From Bimuria novae-zelandiae CBS 107.79 (lineage: Eukaryota > Ascomycota > Dothideomycetes > Pleosporales > Didymosphaeriaceae): 64,000 nucleotides of DNA. This document shows positions 23,671-36,648 of this stretch, piece by piece. The notes below the pieces were generated by a model. The model searched no databases and was not told the DNA's origin. It saw nothing but the letters and a program-made list of their open reading frames with translations. The translations under genes were made by a program, and so were the position numbers. Position 1 is the first letter of the stretch. Each line of letters begins with the position of its first letter. Where the stretch lies: NCBI GenBank assembly GCA_010015655.1, contig ML976656.1, positions 2,117,388-2,181,387 on the forward strand, given 5' to 3'.

Positions 23671-26600
23671 TCTTAAACACCCTTAATATAAGCGGATACG
23701 ACAACCTTTCTAATGTACCTATAGGTACCCCTGAGGATAGTATCACGACTATTAAGGGAGGCACTTACAGTAAACCTAACTTCTTTTACAGAGACCGCAA
23801 GCACACGGAACTTTAGATCTTGTAGCTTAACCTTTACTTCCACGGAACGAAGAACAAGGACTAGAATAACGTTAACAAGACTATATTCGCTGCAACCTTT
23901 ATAAAAGGAAATACTTTAAAATAGATTCGACCTTATCTTAACTAATATCTGGCTGGAGACAACAACACCGATGACGCAATTGACTAGATTATAGAAGACT
24001 ACGATAAGTTCTGCGAGAAAGTTAAATAGTATTTTAGAGTTATAAACTAAGAAGCTATTGCCAAGCGAGCTATTTAAAGCCTTAGACAGGTACGCTCTAC
24101 AGCAGAATATAACTCTAAATTCCGCAAGTATGTAGACTAAATTAACTAGAACGACGCTACCCTTATAGCAATGTATTATAAAGGACTAAAGAGGACCGTG
24201 CGCGAGGAACTCCTACGCACTAGAGCCAAGACTAATACATTAGAAGAACTATCTAAGAAAGCAATTCGAATTAACGAAGCATAGTACAAGCTAGAACGCG
24301 ACCTACGCTAGAACTAATCCTAAGGATATATAAGACCGCCCGTAAAGACTAACTACTAACTAAGGCAGTAACGAGACAACTATAAACTGCAACCTATAGA
24401 AGGAATCCACTACGGACAGCTTAATATTATAATTAGAAAGAAAGGAAGAGGAACAGGCTCTTACTAGTTAAAAGATAACAAGCGCATCTTAGATAGAACC
24501 CAACGCTAGGGAACCGAGACACGCACTTACTTTACATGTAATAAACTAGGTTATATTATTAGGAACTACAGATCTAAGAACAAGGTTATTAGACAGTTAA
24601 ACGTACTATCCGTTGACAAAGAAGAAACCACTGACGAAGAATAGCAGGTAATAGACGCCATTAAGTAGATCGACATCTACAACAAAGAATTAGAATAATT
24701 AGAATTACCTAACTTACGACTCTACAAGGATGCACACGAAAGTTTAGATAGTAAAGAAAAGGAGAAGGAACTAATACCTTAATCTCCTACACCTTACCCT
24801 AGCTAGAGCAAACCTGTTACTAGCAAGATAACGAATGTTTTCGACTTCTTAGAAAAATACTAACTAAGGGAAGGAGATTTTAGGTTTATAGCGATAGAAC
24901 GACAAGACTACGCAGAAGCATTTTTTCACGCTTACTAACCTAACCTAGTTAGTAAAGCGGCACGAGAAATGGCAGACCACCGCTACGCCTACAAAGATCC
25001 TAAGAAGAAATACCTAAACAAGAACCCGAACTACAAACCACAGTACGACCTGGACCACCGTAATCCTACGCATAAGACCATACGATAGACCCTCTACAAA
25101 GAAGACTAATATACTATTTATTACTAAGCTAAGGAATACAGTTACTTTCCCCGAACGTATTAATAATATAGATAGGAGTGGTTTAACTGCCCTATCGCCC
25201 ATTATAACGTTCACCTTTAGGACAAGCGTAAAACACGATACTTTCCACACCTTAACTAAGCGTTAAACTAAGTAATGTCGCTACTAGTTAATAGAAAATA
25301 CGCATCTAACAAGTGGCAAACATGCTTACACCCTAATTATAAGGAACACAAAAAGTAAAAAGAAAAGCATGGGTTCAATCGCATACCAAAAGGGACTACG
25401 ACCCTCAGGATTAAAACGGTATAGAAGGAAGAAAACGATAAAGCTCTCCTAGAAAAGGCCTAGCAGTAGCCTTAGGAGAAGAAGAAGGAAGGACACCTTA
25501 ATCCCACAAAGCCACCTATAGATAAGATGTCTTTTTTAGACCTAGGCTCAGGAGGGAAGACGCCTTCAGAGAGCTAAATACTATTAACAGTCAAGCACTA
25601 ATTAAGCTACCAGTTCAGCTTAAAGGAACATGGATAAAGGCTATGCTAGATTTAGGAGTATAATAAAGCTATATCTCGCGAAAGGCACTTAATAGAGCAG
25701 GACTCTATAAGCGTTAAAAGGCAGAAGCTTATGTTATCCATGTCGTAAATAGACACCTAATGCCAGGCATGCCACAAGTCGAATACGAGGTTAAGACAAC
25801 ACTCAAGATCCATAGACACCAGGAAACAATTACCCTTAATATCCTTAAGGAAGCCAGTCACGATGTAATATTAAGACTAACCTAGTTTAAGAAGCATAAC
25901 CCTACGATTAATTAGGAACGATAAACGCTATCCTTTAAGCGCTGCAACTATGCATCGCAAGCAAAGCCTACGCATTAGTAGAGTTTAATAGTAAATAAGA
26001 GAGCTATTAATACTATAGTCTCGAAATTAAAGATCAAGAACAGATCAACCTCGGCAGACGCTAGCAGGAACCACCAGGTCACAGAGCGCGAGATAGTGGA
26101 TAAGCCAATTCCTGCAAAGGAAAGAGAGCAACGCACAACCCACGTTATCCCTAAATAGTTTATAGAATAGAGCCATCTGTTTCGAGAAGAGGAAGGAAAA
26201 GCAAATCTACCTAAGCACTAACCCTAGAATTATATAATTAACCTAGAAGAAGGGAAGACGCCACCCTTTAGACTACTATACGTGAAATCGGGCAAAGAAC
26301 TCTAACAAGAAAAAGAATTTATTAAGACAAACCTAGCGAAAGGATATATATAACTATTAACGTCACTAGCGGCAAGCCTATTTATATTTATACCTAAGAA
26401 GAGCGGCGAACTAAGGCCCTGCGTGGACTATTAAAAACTTAATAATATAACGATTAAGAATCGCTATCCACTACTAAATATCACGGAACTACGAGACAGG
26501 CTAGCACAGGTAAAGGTATTCACCTCGCTAGACCTACGCGATGGATACCACCTTATTTAGATTAAGGAAGGTAAAGAATAGAAGATAGCATTTAGGTCTT

Positions 26601-28925
26601 AATATAGACTATTCGAGTACACTGTTATGCTATTTAGACTTACGAACGCGCTAGCAATATTTTAAGCGCTTATTAATAACGTACTCTAATATTACCTAGA
26701 CATCTTCGTTATCGCATACATGGACGACATCCTAATCTACTTAGACAACCTCGACAACCATGTGGAACATGTTAAGATAGTACTTAGAGAACTTAACAAC
26801 TCACACCTATAGCTTAAACTAGAAAAATGCAAGTTCTTCTAGACAGAACTTAAATTCCTAAGATATGTTATTAATATAGAAGGAATTAAGGTAAGCCCTG
26901 ACAAAATTGAATGCGTTAAGAACTAGCCACGACTAAAAATAGCAAAGAATATCTAAGAATTCTTAGGATTCTATAGATTTAATCGACAATTTATCTAAGA
27001 TTACGCAAAGATCACAATACCCCTTATAAACCTTACTAGGAAGGATACACCCTTCGAATAGACAATAGAATACGAAGAAGCATTTCAGACACTACGCAAA
27101 GAATGTATTAAACTACTAGTACTTATGCACTTCTAGGACGGAAAACTAATAAAGATCGAGACAGACGTAAGCGATTTAGCACTAGGAGCATGCGCCAAAT
27201 AAGAGAAGAATAGATATTAGCACCTAATCGCTTACTACTTATGCAAACTTAATAATGCAGAATCACGATATAATATACACGATAAGGAACTATATGCAAT
27301 TATTAAAGCACTAAAGCATTAGAGGATCTACGTATATAGCTACTTAGACCTTATAATCTTTATAGACCACAAGAATCTTCTTAGATTTATAACAACCAAA
27401 GAATTAACACCTTGACAAGCGAGATGGGCAGAGACTTTAGGACAATACAAGTTCAAAATCATGTACACTCCAGGTAGAGAAAACGGACGAGCAGACGCCT
27501 TAAGCAGACGTAGTAACCTCGCAGGAGACAAGATCAAAACCTACTTAGCAATTTTAAAATAGAACGATAATGGATTATTAGGACTAACTATGGAACTTAA
27601 CTAACTCCTTATGGCAACACGAGAAGTACCCAAGGACTAATAGACAGAAATTATACGGCAATACCACGATGACCTTGTGTACGGACACCCAGGCATCACT
27701 AAGACAATGGAACTTATCCAACGGAACTACAGCTTTAAAGGAATTAAGGAAGTAGTAACTAAATATATCTGCAAATGCGCAGACTGCTAACGCAATAAAC
27801 ACGCAACACATCGTAAATATAGAAAAATATAAGCTATCTAAATACCGACAGCACCATGGGAAGATATCGCTATAGACTTTATAACAGGACTACCCAAGTT
27901 AAAAGATCTAGCAACAGGAGTAAGCTACAACTCTATATTAGTAATCGTATGCAGATTCACCAAATACGTGGAACTACTACCATGTTAGAAAACGACTATG
28001 GCTAAGGAACTCGCATTCCTTATCCTAGATTAACTTATACGACACTACGGCATACCAAAAATAATTATCAGCGATCGAGACAAACTCTTTACATTAAACT
28101 ACTAGACAACGCTTATAGCGCTTATTAGAACGAAACGAAAGCTATCAACAGCCTACCATCCACAGACAGACGGACAAACAGAACGTACGAATTAGATAAT
28201 TAAAACGTACCTACGCATCTACTGTAATAACCAGAAGAATAACTAGATTTCCTTATTACTAATAGCACAACTGGCATACAACAACAAGATATTAGTAGTA
28301 ACAGGACATACACTATTCTATGCAAACCACGAAAGACATCTATATCTCTTTAACTAAGCACTTCCTACGACTATCAGAACAGAAGAAGCTATTAATTTGG
28401 CAGAAACAATAAGGAGGACACACGAACAACTCTAAGAGAACCTCGAGAAAGCTTAATAGCAAGTAATTTCTTATACAAATTAAAAATAAAAAACGGCACC
28501 TCAGCTAAAGAAGGGGGATAAAGCATATCTACTTATAAAGAATCTTCGAACCTAGAAAAAGAAACACAAGAAACTGGACCATGTCAAAATCGGACCATTT
28601 TTCATTTCCGAACAAGTATCACCAGTCAACTACTAATTGGAATTACCACTAGACGCCAAGATACACCCGGTATTCCATATAGACCGATTGGAACCCGCCG
28701 ACCTAGAGACACCAGTCGAGACCACCTTCTATCACCAGCCAGAGGAAGAAAACAAATTCGAAGCTAAATAAATACTACAACACACGGATTAACCACGAAC
28801 GTATCTTATTAAATAGAAGGGATACCCACACAGCGAGAATACATAAGAACCTAAAGAAAACTTAGCAAACTACAAACAATTGCTCCACTAGTACTATAGG
28901 AATATACCTAAGAGCCGCTCGCGGT
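23671..28925 (+). pseudogene. Gypsy-1 gag-pol with chromodomain
   Basis: Gag is readable from about 23750 (FSGDRKHTEL style text at 23760-23815, continuing to 24310 with TAEYNSKFRKYVDW). RT lies about 26380-26920 and keeps an intact active site YMDDILIY, with YMDD at 26717-26728. RNase H follows (GACAK near 27190, KALKHWR-like near 27310). The integrase H2C2 zone (YGHPGITKTMELI) lies near 27675 and its core (IAIDFITGLPKL) near 27870. A chromodomain-like end (TYLIK-stop-KGYPHSENT) lies at about 28800-28850. Stops are dense and mostly at Trp and Gln sites, the RIP pattern. Confidence 0.87.
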
Positions 28926-28929
28926 TGTA

Positions 28930-29426
28930 GGCAAGGTACCGGAGTAATTATCTAATAACCTTAGTGTCGACCACATTAGAGGAGAGAAGCCAACAGTGGC
29001 CGCTATAGTAGGATAGTCCTCTAACGCAGCCTCTGCTTCTAACTCTCTAGTAGCATCTATTTTAGACATGAGGCATTGCGCCTTCCTCTTAGCACGCTCC
29101 TCCGCCTGCTGTAATATTTTCTTATTTTATAAAAGTTAGATTAATACTTCTGCTAACAATTTCTCATCCGCATCTACCTTTTTTTTATACTTATTACGAG
29201 TCTTGTCTAATAATGCCTACGACAAGTTTACGCAAGGCTTTTACGCATAGATGCACTTAGAACACTTTAGACAGGCGTTAGGATTAGACGACGGCATAAC
29301 AACGCACTTAGAGCTAGAAAGTAAGTAATAATTATAAGAGATAGGATAGATAACACTATTACGATAAGTTTTAATGCTAAGACGGATAGCGCGGGCTTTA
29401 GCGGAAGACATTATAGTAAAACGCAC
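28930..29426 (-). pseudogene. Antisense ORF between Gypsy-1 pol and its 3' LTR
   Basis: On the minus strand an ATG at 29426 begins MSSAKARAIRLSIKTYRN, followed by a Cys cluster (KCVV, then ACLKCSKC, then KPC) and a long Lys/Glu helix (AEERAKRKAQCLMSKIDA), ending near a LDNYSG motif about 28950. Four or so stops interrupt it. I recall many fungal genomes annotating similar Cys-cluster plus coiled-coil proteins inside Gypsy elements. The Cys cluster may bind zinc. Role is unknown. Confidence 0.55.
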
Positions 29427-29509
29427 TAAGAAGCAGGGTAACTAAACTTTATCTGTTTAGTAAGACAGGTCATGTAATTCGGGGACGAATTGTCGGAGAG
29501 AGGGGATGA

Positions 29510-29866
29510 TGTTAGGATCTGTATTTAGCATCACCAGGCTAACATTCTGAGACGGACAAGGTCTTATGGGAGCCAATGGTGGCACAGCAATGGGCAGGTC
29601 ACGTNNNNNNNNNNAGCAAGTCGAGCATGCTAAGTATATAGGAACATGAGGATGGACTCTTCCACCTCGTGTTTAACCTGTTTATTAATCTATCGTTTGG
29701 ATCTGAATAAGCAACTTTGTTGATTTAATTGTGCTGTACACACCTTTGATACTAACACCCCTTTTAATACGCGCAAGCTATTAAGACCCCTTGTCCTATC
29801 GCCACCGCTCCTGCCCGAGAACCAACCTTAGCCCCTTAGGGATTAGCTACCCTGTTGGACTTAACA
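29510..29866 (+). repeat. Gypsy-1 3' LTR with assembly gap
   Basis: Matches the 5' LTR, but ten N (29605-29614) replace about 76 bp that contain the duplicated GAGTCGAGCAAGTCGAG motif. The right half has fewer TpA changes than the 5' LTR. Confidence 0.9.
29605..29614. other. Assembly gap (10 N)
   Basis: By comparison with the 5' LTR about 76 bp are missing, so the gap length is nominal. Confidence 0.95.
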
Positions 29867-32800
29867 TCACCTTTAAAGAGCGAAGAAGACGAAGAAAGTA
29901 ATAATACTTTAGACAATCCTATTATTAGACCTAAAGCTAATTTAGTTTAATCCGCTAACCTAGTAATAGCTCTCTAGAACTAATTGCGTTAAATGCAAGC
30001 ATAACTAGAGCAATTAACTAGAGAATCTTAAGCTAGGGACTAAGCCTGGCCTACAATCGAATCACCCCCGATATCCCTCCGATACCAGTCCGAATCTCCC
30101 ACCACTATTATGGCAAAGCTATCTAAGCGAACTCCCAAGATAGAATCCCTAATTAATAGGAAAGAACCTACCTTTCCTTAATAATAAGCATCGATTAGGG
30201 ACCGTCTCGAGATTAACGTAAATTACTATCCGAGTGAACGCGCTCGCATGGCATTAGTGTGGGGACATACTTCTGGTACCGCTCGCGAATATTTGGAACC
30301 CCAGTACCTAGCTACTTCGGATACGTTACGGTTTAAGAATGCTAAGGAGATAATCGAACTACTATTATCCTTCTTTATATCTAGCAACGAGGAAGCTAAG
30401 TACCGGACTACGTTCTAACGCTTAGAAATAACCTCTAAGGAAACTTTCCCTGCCTTTAAGGCTAAATTTATTAGTGCAGTAATCCAAGGCAGAGTTTATA
30501 AGGATAAATAGTCTCTATTCCTATAGGAAAAGATAACACTATCCTTAAGGGCTTTAAACATAGGGTTTAAGCACCTATAGAATAATTCCTTTAAGAAAAT
30601 AGTGGCCCACCTAATAGCCTTTGACTTAGAAACGCGGAATGCACTAACAAGTCCTTTTACCCGCTTTATAACTAGTACAAATTAACCTCTACGTCAGAAG
30701 AACTATAAGGAAGAAATTCACCCTAGTACCCTAACTAAAGTACTATACAGGCCTATTAAGGAATCTACTCCGAATGCGCCCTGAGACAGGACAGTCCCGC
30801 CGTCGCAACCTCTAATAATATAGATAAGTTCCAACACCTGCTATAACTATAGAAAGTTAAGACACTTTATTAAAGATTGCCCTTAACCCCGCGTCCGCGA
30901 GATTAGAGTGGAACTAGACTCTAATTAAGAATACGTTAATGCGGATGAGGAAGCATCCCCGGGAAACAAAGACGCCTAGGAAAAGCCTCCGCCCTAGGTA
31001 TAAGCAAGTACGACCTTTCTAATATAGATTTATTAAAGTTACTAGGAGGTCCTTACTTTCGAGCCCCCCTCGTACTCCGTTTAAACAGGTACGGGATCTA
31101 ACTTAATGCCCTTATTAACACTAGTACCTAAGGGTTTCTTTTTATTAATTCTTAAATTACAGCTTCTTTATCTTAGTTACTTTATATTCTTATCTAAAAA
31201 CTACCGTACCGCGTTATAGTTCGAGGGTTCTTGAATAAGATTCGTGCCCTAGTGGACTAATACATTTGTTTGCATATAAGGATAGATGGGCGAACGATTT
31301 GTAACTGCCCCTTTATAGTAATAGACTTAGGAACACAGGACTGCATCCTGGGACTCTAATAGCTTAAGCGCTTTAAGCTTTAATTAGATATAAAGCGGAA
31401 TTAGATCTTATAACTAGTAAAGTATCCTAAGACCTACGATCCCTCTAAAACTATCTTAATGCAGCTAGAATAGCTAATTTAGAACTTAGAGGTGTAGTAA
31501 GACATTCGTCGCCGGGATATCCTATAGGAACAGGAACAATATCGGATGAAGAACAGCCCCACAGTTAATTGCATTAAGGGCCTCATTCGACTACCTTATC
31601 CTCTCCCTCTAAGTAGGAAGACAGTACCCCTAATTTCTCAGGATCCCGCTCCAAAACCTGCCCGTTCCGCATCCGCTCTGCAGGCGATGCGGATGCCCAC
31701 AATTGCTCTTATCTCAGCAAACGCCTTTCACTTTAACATGAAAAAGCTAGTTAACGAATTCTTTACTACTTCTCTGTACGAAATCGAACGCCTGTTAGAC
31801 TATATATGAACTTAACGCCACGCTAAAGATCCTAAGAATGCTTATCTTATTAAAGAACGACTTCCCTAGATATACTATTAGTATCGGGATGTGTTTAGCA
31901 AGACTACGGCCAATAAGCTGCCCCCGCGCTAACTATATGACCATAAGATTATGCTTACTAAACCCCTTCCGAACAACTACAGTCCTCTATATAAATCCAG
32001 TCTAGAAGAACTAGAGGCCATTAAAAAGTACGTTCTAAAATATCTTTAAAAGGGATTTATTAAGCATAGTCGAAGCCCTTTCGCGTCTCCCATCCTTTGT
32101 ATACAAAAGCTAAACAGAGATTTTCGAATATATATAGACTATCGCAAACTTAACCTTCTAGCCTAAAAGGACTCCTACCTAATTCTAAGAATTAACAAAC
32201 TTTTAGCTCGCCCCTCTAAGGCTAAGATATTTACTAAATTCGATATTTAAGCTGCCTTTAATAAAATTCGCATAGATCCTAAATTAGAAGAGTACACCAC
32301 GTTTTAGACTTAATATAGATTTTACAAGTGCAAGGTATTGCCTTTTAGGTTGTGTAATAGACTAGCCACCTACTAGCAATACATAAATAACGTTCTTATT
32401 AATTATCTTAACGACTTTTGCATTGCGTACCTGGATAACATCCTTATTTATTCCAACACCGTCGAGGAACACATTAAGCACGTTTAGAAGGTGTTAGATC
32501 GTCTCTAGAAAGCCGGCCTCCAAGTCGACATCCTTAAAAGCGAATTCCATGTGACTCGGACCCGATACCTAGGTTATATCCTTACCAATACTAGTATGGA
32601 GGTAGATCCAGCCAAGGTAGAAGCACTACGGAACTAGAAAGCCCCCACGACTATAATAGGTGTGAAGTCGTTCCTTAGATTTGCTAGGTTCTATTAGTAA
32701 TTTGTTAAGGACTTCTCCTGCATTGCGAAACCTATTAGTACCCTATAAAGTTCTTAAATCCTATTTAAATAGAGTTCGGAGTGTAAAGTCGCCTTCTAGT

Positions 32801-34815
32801 AAATTAAACAGGCGTTACTGGCCATCCCCACCCTCTATTACTTCGACCCTGAACTACCTACTAGGGTAGAAACAGACGCATTAGACGGAGTGATTGCAGG
32901 AGTACTATCCCAGGAACATCTGGATAGAAAAGTTTAACCAGTGGCATTCTATAGTCATGTCTTAACCGGATCCAAACTAAACTAGGAGATCTATAATAAG
33001 GAATTATTTGCTATTATTACTGCCTTTATTAAGTGGCGCGCAGAACTCGCTTCTACCTAAACTATAATCTAAGTTCTTTTAGATTATCGATCCTTAGAAT
33101 ACTTTATAACTACTAAGGTCCTTAATGCTCGTTAAGTTCGCTAGTACGAAATGCTATCCTCGTTTAACTTCCAGATCGAATACACGCTAGGTAAAAGCAA
33201 CGCTAGAGCTAATATCCTAAGTTAACAAGAACAAGATCTTGCGGACCTTAAGGCTATTTAAAATAATAATCGTAGCCGAGTATTCCTAGGGCCCCATCGA
33301 CTTGACCCCCAAATTAACTCCGACCTGGCCCAGACCTATATTAAGAAGTCTAATGCCAAAGTCGACGTGTTCGCCTTGTTAACTGATAAAGACATTATAA
33401 GTCTAGATTCCTATTAACTTATTAAAGCCTTGCTGCAGGAGAACCGCCTCGGATTTATTACAGAACGCTAGTCCCTACTAGAGAAATATTAGATTTATAA
33501 TAGTCTTATTCTATACAATGACAGACTGTGCGTCCCTCTCGAATCTACTCTATGTACCCGCCTTATCCGGGAAATCTATGATCAGAAGTCAATAGCTTAT
33601 TTAGGTTATACAAAAACCTACCAGTTGCTCTCTCGAAAGTACTACTAGAAGGGAATAGAAGCTACCTGTAAGTAGTATATACGAAACTGCATTCCCTGCC
33701 GACGTGCACACCTAAGGCAGACCCCCACTCTAGGGTTTTTGCATCCGTTACCTATCCCTAATAGGCCTATGTAACATCTGTGTATCGACTTTAAGGAATT
33801 TCCCAAGGACAGGGCCAGATACAATTAGATCATGGTAGTTATCGATCGTCTATCTAAACAAGTGGTATCTATTCCTTGCCACAAATCAATTAATACCCAC
33901 GAAATAGCTAACTTGTTCGTACAATAGGTGTACCAATTCGGACACACTCTAGAGTCTATTGTCTCTAATCAAGGTCCTCAGTTTGTTTCCACATTCTGGT
34001 CGGAGTTTTGTCAGATCATAGGCGTCAAAGTGAAGCTATCTACCGCGTACCATAAAGAGACAGATGGCCAGACAGAAATCATGAACAAGTATATCGACCA
34101 GAGGCTACGCCCCTTTGTATCCTACTACCAGGATAACTGGAGTTTACTTCTACCCCTGATCGATCGAGCGCAGGTCACTCTACCCCATTCGGCTATTGGC
34201 ATGTCACCCTACCAGATCCTGTATGGCTCCGAACCCCGTCAAAGTTGGGATTAGAATCCTACCTTATTCACCAAGCCCCAGGATCGTTTAAATGTTAAAG
34301 ATGCTTAATTACTAGCCAAACGAATGCATGCCGCTTGGCAGCTAGTAAAGGAAAACATGGAACGAGCACAAGACTAAATGCGATCCGTAATTAATTAACA
34401 CCGTCGCCCAGTCGACTAGGAAGTTAGCAATATGGTCTACCTAGACGCTCGCAACTTTGCAGTGTTAAGACCTAGCCAAAAGCTATCCGACAAGTGGGAG
34501 GGCCCTTTTAAAGTAATAGAACAAGTTAGTCACTTATATAGACTTAAACTTCCTTTAGGGTCCCGAATCCATGATGTCTTTGCTCCAAATCTCCTCTATA
34601 AAGATCCTTAAGACCCACTGCCAGGACAAGAAGCTCCAAAACCGCCAAGTGTCCCTATTAATAGAGTAGAGGAATGGGAAGTTAAGGAGATCTTGGCTAG
34701 TAAGCTATCCCAAAATACCCTCAAATACAGAGTTAAGTAGGTAGGACATAACCCGGATCTAGTATAGTACCCTGCATCGAACTTCATGGGAGCCCCCTAT
34801 AAGTTAAGATAATTT
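29867..34815 (+). pseudogene. Gypsy-2 gag-pol (zinc knuckle, protease, RT, RNase H, integrase, chromodomain)
   Basis: The Gag zinc knuckle reads CYNYRKLRHFIKDC near 30839-30880, with one Cys changed to Tyr. A protease end is suggested by DCILGL at about 31340. RT runs about 31990-32600, with the active site now YLDN at 32428-32439. An RNase H stretch lies near 32860-33220. The integrase core lies about 33770-34250; its last part (33928-34254) is still open and includes VSNQGPQFVS and TAYHKETDGQTE. A chromodomain-like end (VEEWEVKEILASK, then LKYRVK) lies near 34655-34800. Stops are mostly TAG or TAA at Trp and Gln sites. A short 5' part of this element lies at 22911-23247. Confidence 0.85.
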
Positions 34816-34947
34816 CACGACAAGTATCCGAATCGCCCCGGACCTCCAAAGGCATTGAGTCAGTGGATTCACTCATAGGAACAAGGAACAGAGTAGCAGG
34901 CCTAAGAGTTTTAAATTCTAATAGTACAAGAAAGAAGAAAAAAAATT

Positions 34948-35325
34948 CTACTCCTTATCCGAATCGGAGGGCTCAGGTAGAGCACCCTTAAGGGCAGTAG
35001 GCGCCTTCCCCTTCCCCTTACCCTTTCCCTTCCCCCGACCCCCCTTTGAAGCTGTCCTTATGGTGTCATGAAGATTATCCACTGCCTCCTCCACACGCCG
35101 CAGACAATCCTCCACCTGTATAGAAGCAGAATGCTGCGCGAGCAGCAATTCCACAGAAGTCAGCCCAGCCTCACCCGCCTGGGTGACCTACACAATTATG
35201 CCCAGGTCCTTCGCAGCCTTGTCAAGCGAGGGTCGGAGGTTAGCAGCGTCCTCCCCGCTGGCCCCCTCCCAATCCCGCAAGGCCCTCCTAAAAGTCCGAA
35301 ATTCGGACTCCACGAAGTCGGGCAC
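34948..35325 (-). pseudogene. Antisense ORF between Gypsy-2 pol and its 3' LTR
   Basis: On the minus strand a protein-like frame reads DFVESEFRTFRRALRDWEGA, then (after one TAG at a probable Trp) TSVELLLAQHSASIQVED, a short coiled-coil-like helix, a GKGKGKGK basic linker and an acidic end (PEPSDSDKE), stop at 34948. Only one stop in about 120 codons, in an element full of stops, suggests a real former gene. Its function is unknown. Confidence 0.5.
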
Positions 35326-35638
35326 CTACCTAATCTATTATTAAAGCAGACTAGAATTAGAATCGCTATACTTACAGGGTTGCACTTTTCGTTTTAAGAG
35401 GTGCAGTAGCTGCACTTTTTAGAGGATAGCTTAGGGAACTTGTAGTTAGGCACGTTGCCACAACCAAACGCGCACAACTAGCGAAACAAGATAAATAGAA
35501 ATTAACTAATTAGTAGAGTTATAATTACTACCACAATGTCACTAACTGCGCTAGTTGCCGGAAACAGTAAAAACGCGCGAAACAATTCACACATGGCATA
35601 GATAAGGGACTATCTGCAAGTTATAAAGGAGGGGGTAG

Positions 35639-35975
35639 TGTAACAGGAATAATCGCTCGTCGACACGAGAACCCTTGGCCAGTTAAGACAGGATTCGAGA
35701 TTATCCGAAAACCGACACTCATCCGTATCGGACCAATTTCGGATCCATCAGACCAACGGTCAACCTATGGCAGTTATGTGCTAGCTAGCCATCTGGGAAG
35801 AGGTGTATTTAGAGGAGCTTGGGGCCTTTGTAGTTCAGTACCTTTTCCGTATCCTTTCGTACCAGGCCTATAGGCACTTAATTCATTCGAGGCTACATTC
35901 TTATACACGCACTCCTACATGCCTCTGCTAGGAGATACGCCAGCATCGATCCTTTGAGTGACCTGCGCCGATACA
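35639..35975 (+). repeat. Gypsy-2 3' LTR
   Basis: 337 bp, ends in ATACA before the ATAGC duplication. It shows fewer TpA changes than the 5' copy. Confidence 0.9.
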
Positions 35976-35980
35976 ATAGC

Positions 35981-36648
35981 TTTATACTAGCTAGTAACCT
36001 TAATCTAATATTAAAGCTCTTCTTTAACCTTTCTGCCCTTTAGTAGTGTCTAAAGATTCTTATATTTTATAATTAAATTATAACAACGCGTCGTATCTAA
36101 TAATACGAGATATTTTTTAAGGGTTATAAGTTATTAGTATAACGTATCTTTATTTTTAATTAGGTATATATAATGCGCTGCTATTATCTTACTAATCTTA
36201 AAATTAAAGTTTACTAGAGCCTTAAGCTAATACTTATACTTTAGATTCTTCTTTTCCTATTACTTATATGCCTAACGATAGTTAGTTCGCTACTTAGTAT
36301 TTAAGCTAGCAAATAATATAGCTTATTAGTTATAATTACTTAGCTAAGATTCCTTTAGCTTCTCTAGCTAGGGTAGCTAGTCTGCTATAATATCTAAATT
36401 AATATATTTTTAGAATTAGTTCTTTTGCGCTATATCCTTGCGGATAAATAGCTATTTATGCTAATCTTCTAATTAGCTAAGGACAACTATTACCTAAGTA
36501 ACTGCTAGGTCTGTATTAGTCGTTATCGTGCTCGCAGGTTGCTCTACTCTATGTGTAAGTAGGCTAGTAGGTCAGGTCTCTCCTATTCTATGTGTGAGTA
36601 GGTAATAAGTCAGGTAAGTGAGACCCCGTCGTAATCTAGGCTTACAAC
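35981..36648 (-). pseudogene. Copia gag 5' part
   Basis: This is the stretch of Copia between the ATAGC duplication and the 5' LTR. Minus-strand text such as LDIIADWLPWLEKLKESW (with stops at Trp) fits a Gag-like helical protein. Assignment rests mainly on position, since gag must lie next to the 5' LTR. Confidence 0.5.

Larger units (their letters stand above)
23248..29866 (+). mobile_element. Gypsy-1 chromovirus-type retrotransposon (innermost)
   Basis: LTRs lie at 23248-23670 and 29510-29866, starting TGTTAGGATCTG and ending ACTTAACA (ACTTAATA in the left copy). A polypurine tract (GGAGAGAGGGGATGA) ends at 29509. The element is 6.6 kb. The bases before it (GAACC) and after it (TCACC) share only ACC, so no clean target duplication is left. 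It sits near the 5' end of Gypsy-2, making it the youngest of the three nested elements. Confidence 0.92.
22525..35975 (+). mobile_element. Gypsy-2 chromovirus-type retrotransposon (outer Gypsy)
   Basis: LTRs lie at 22525-22910 and 35639-35975, starting TGTAACAGG. Perfect 5-bp target duplications ATAGC flank it (22520-22524 and 35976-35980). A purine-rich tract with GGAGGGGG precedes the 3' LTR. It inserted into the gag part of the Copia element and was later split near its own 5' end by Gypsy-1 (23248-29866). Without that insert the element is about 6.8 kb. Confidence 0.92.

Noticed and set aside
23243..29871. Five-base target duplication for Gypsy-1
   Set aside because: Flanks GAACC and TCACC share only three bases, so the claim is not supported despite clear LTRs.
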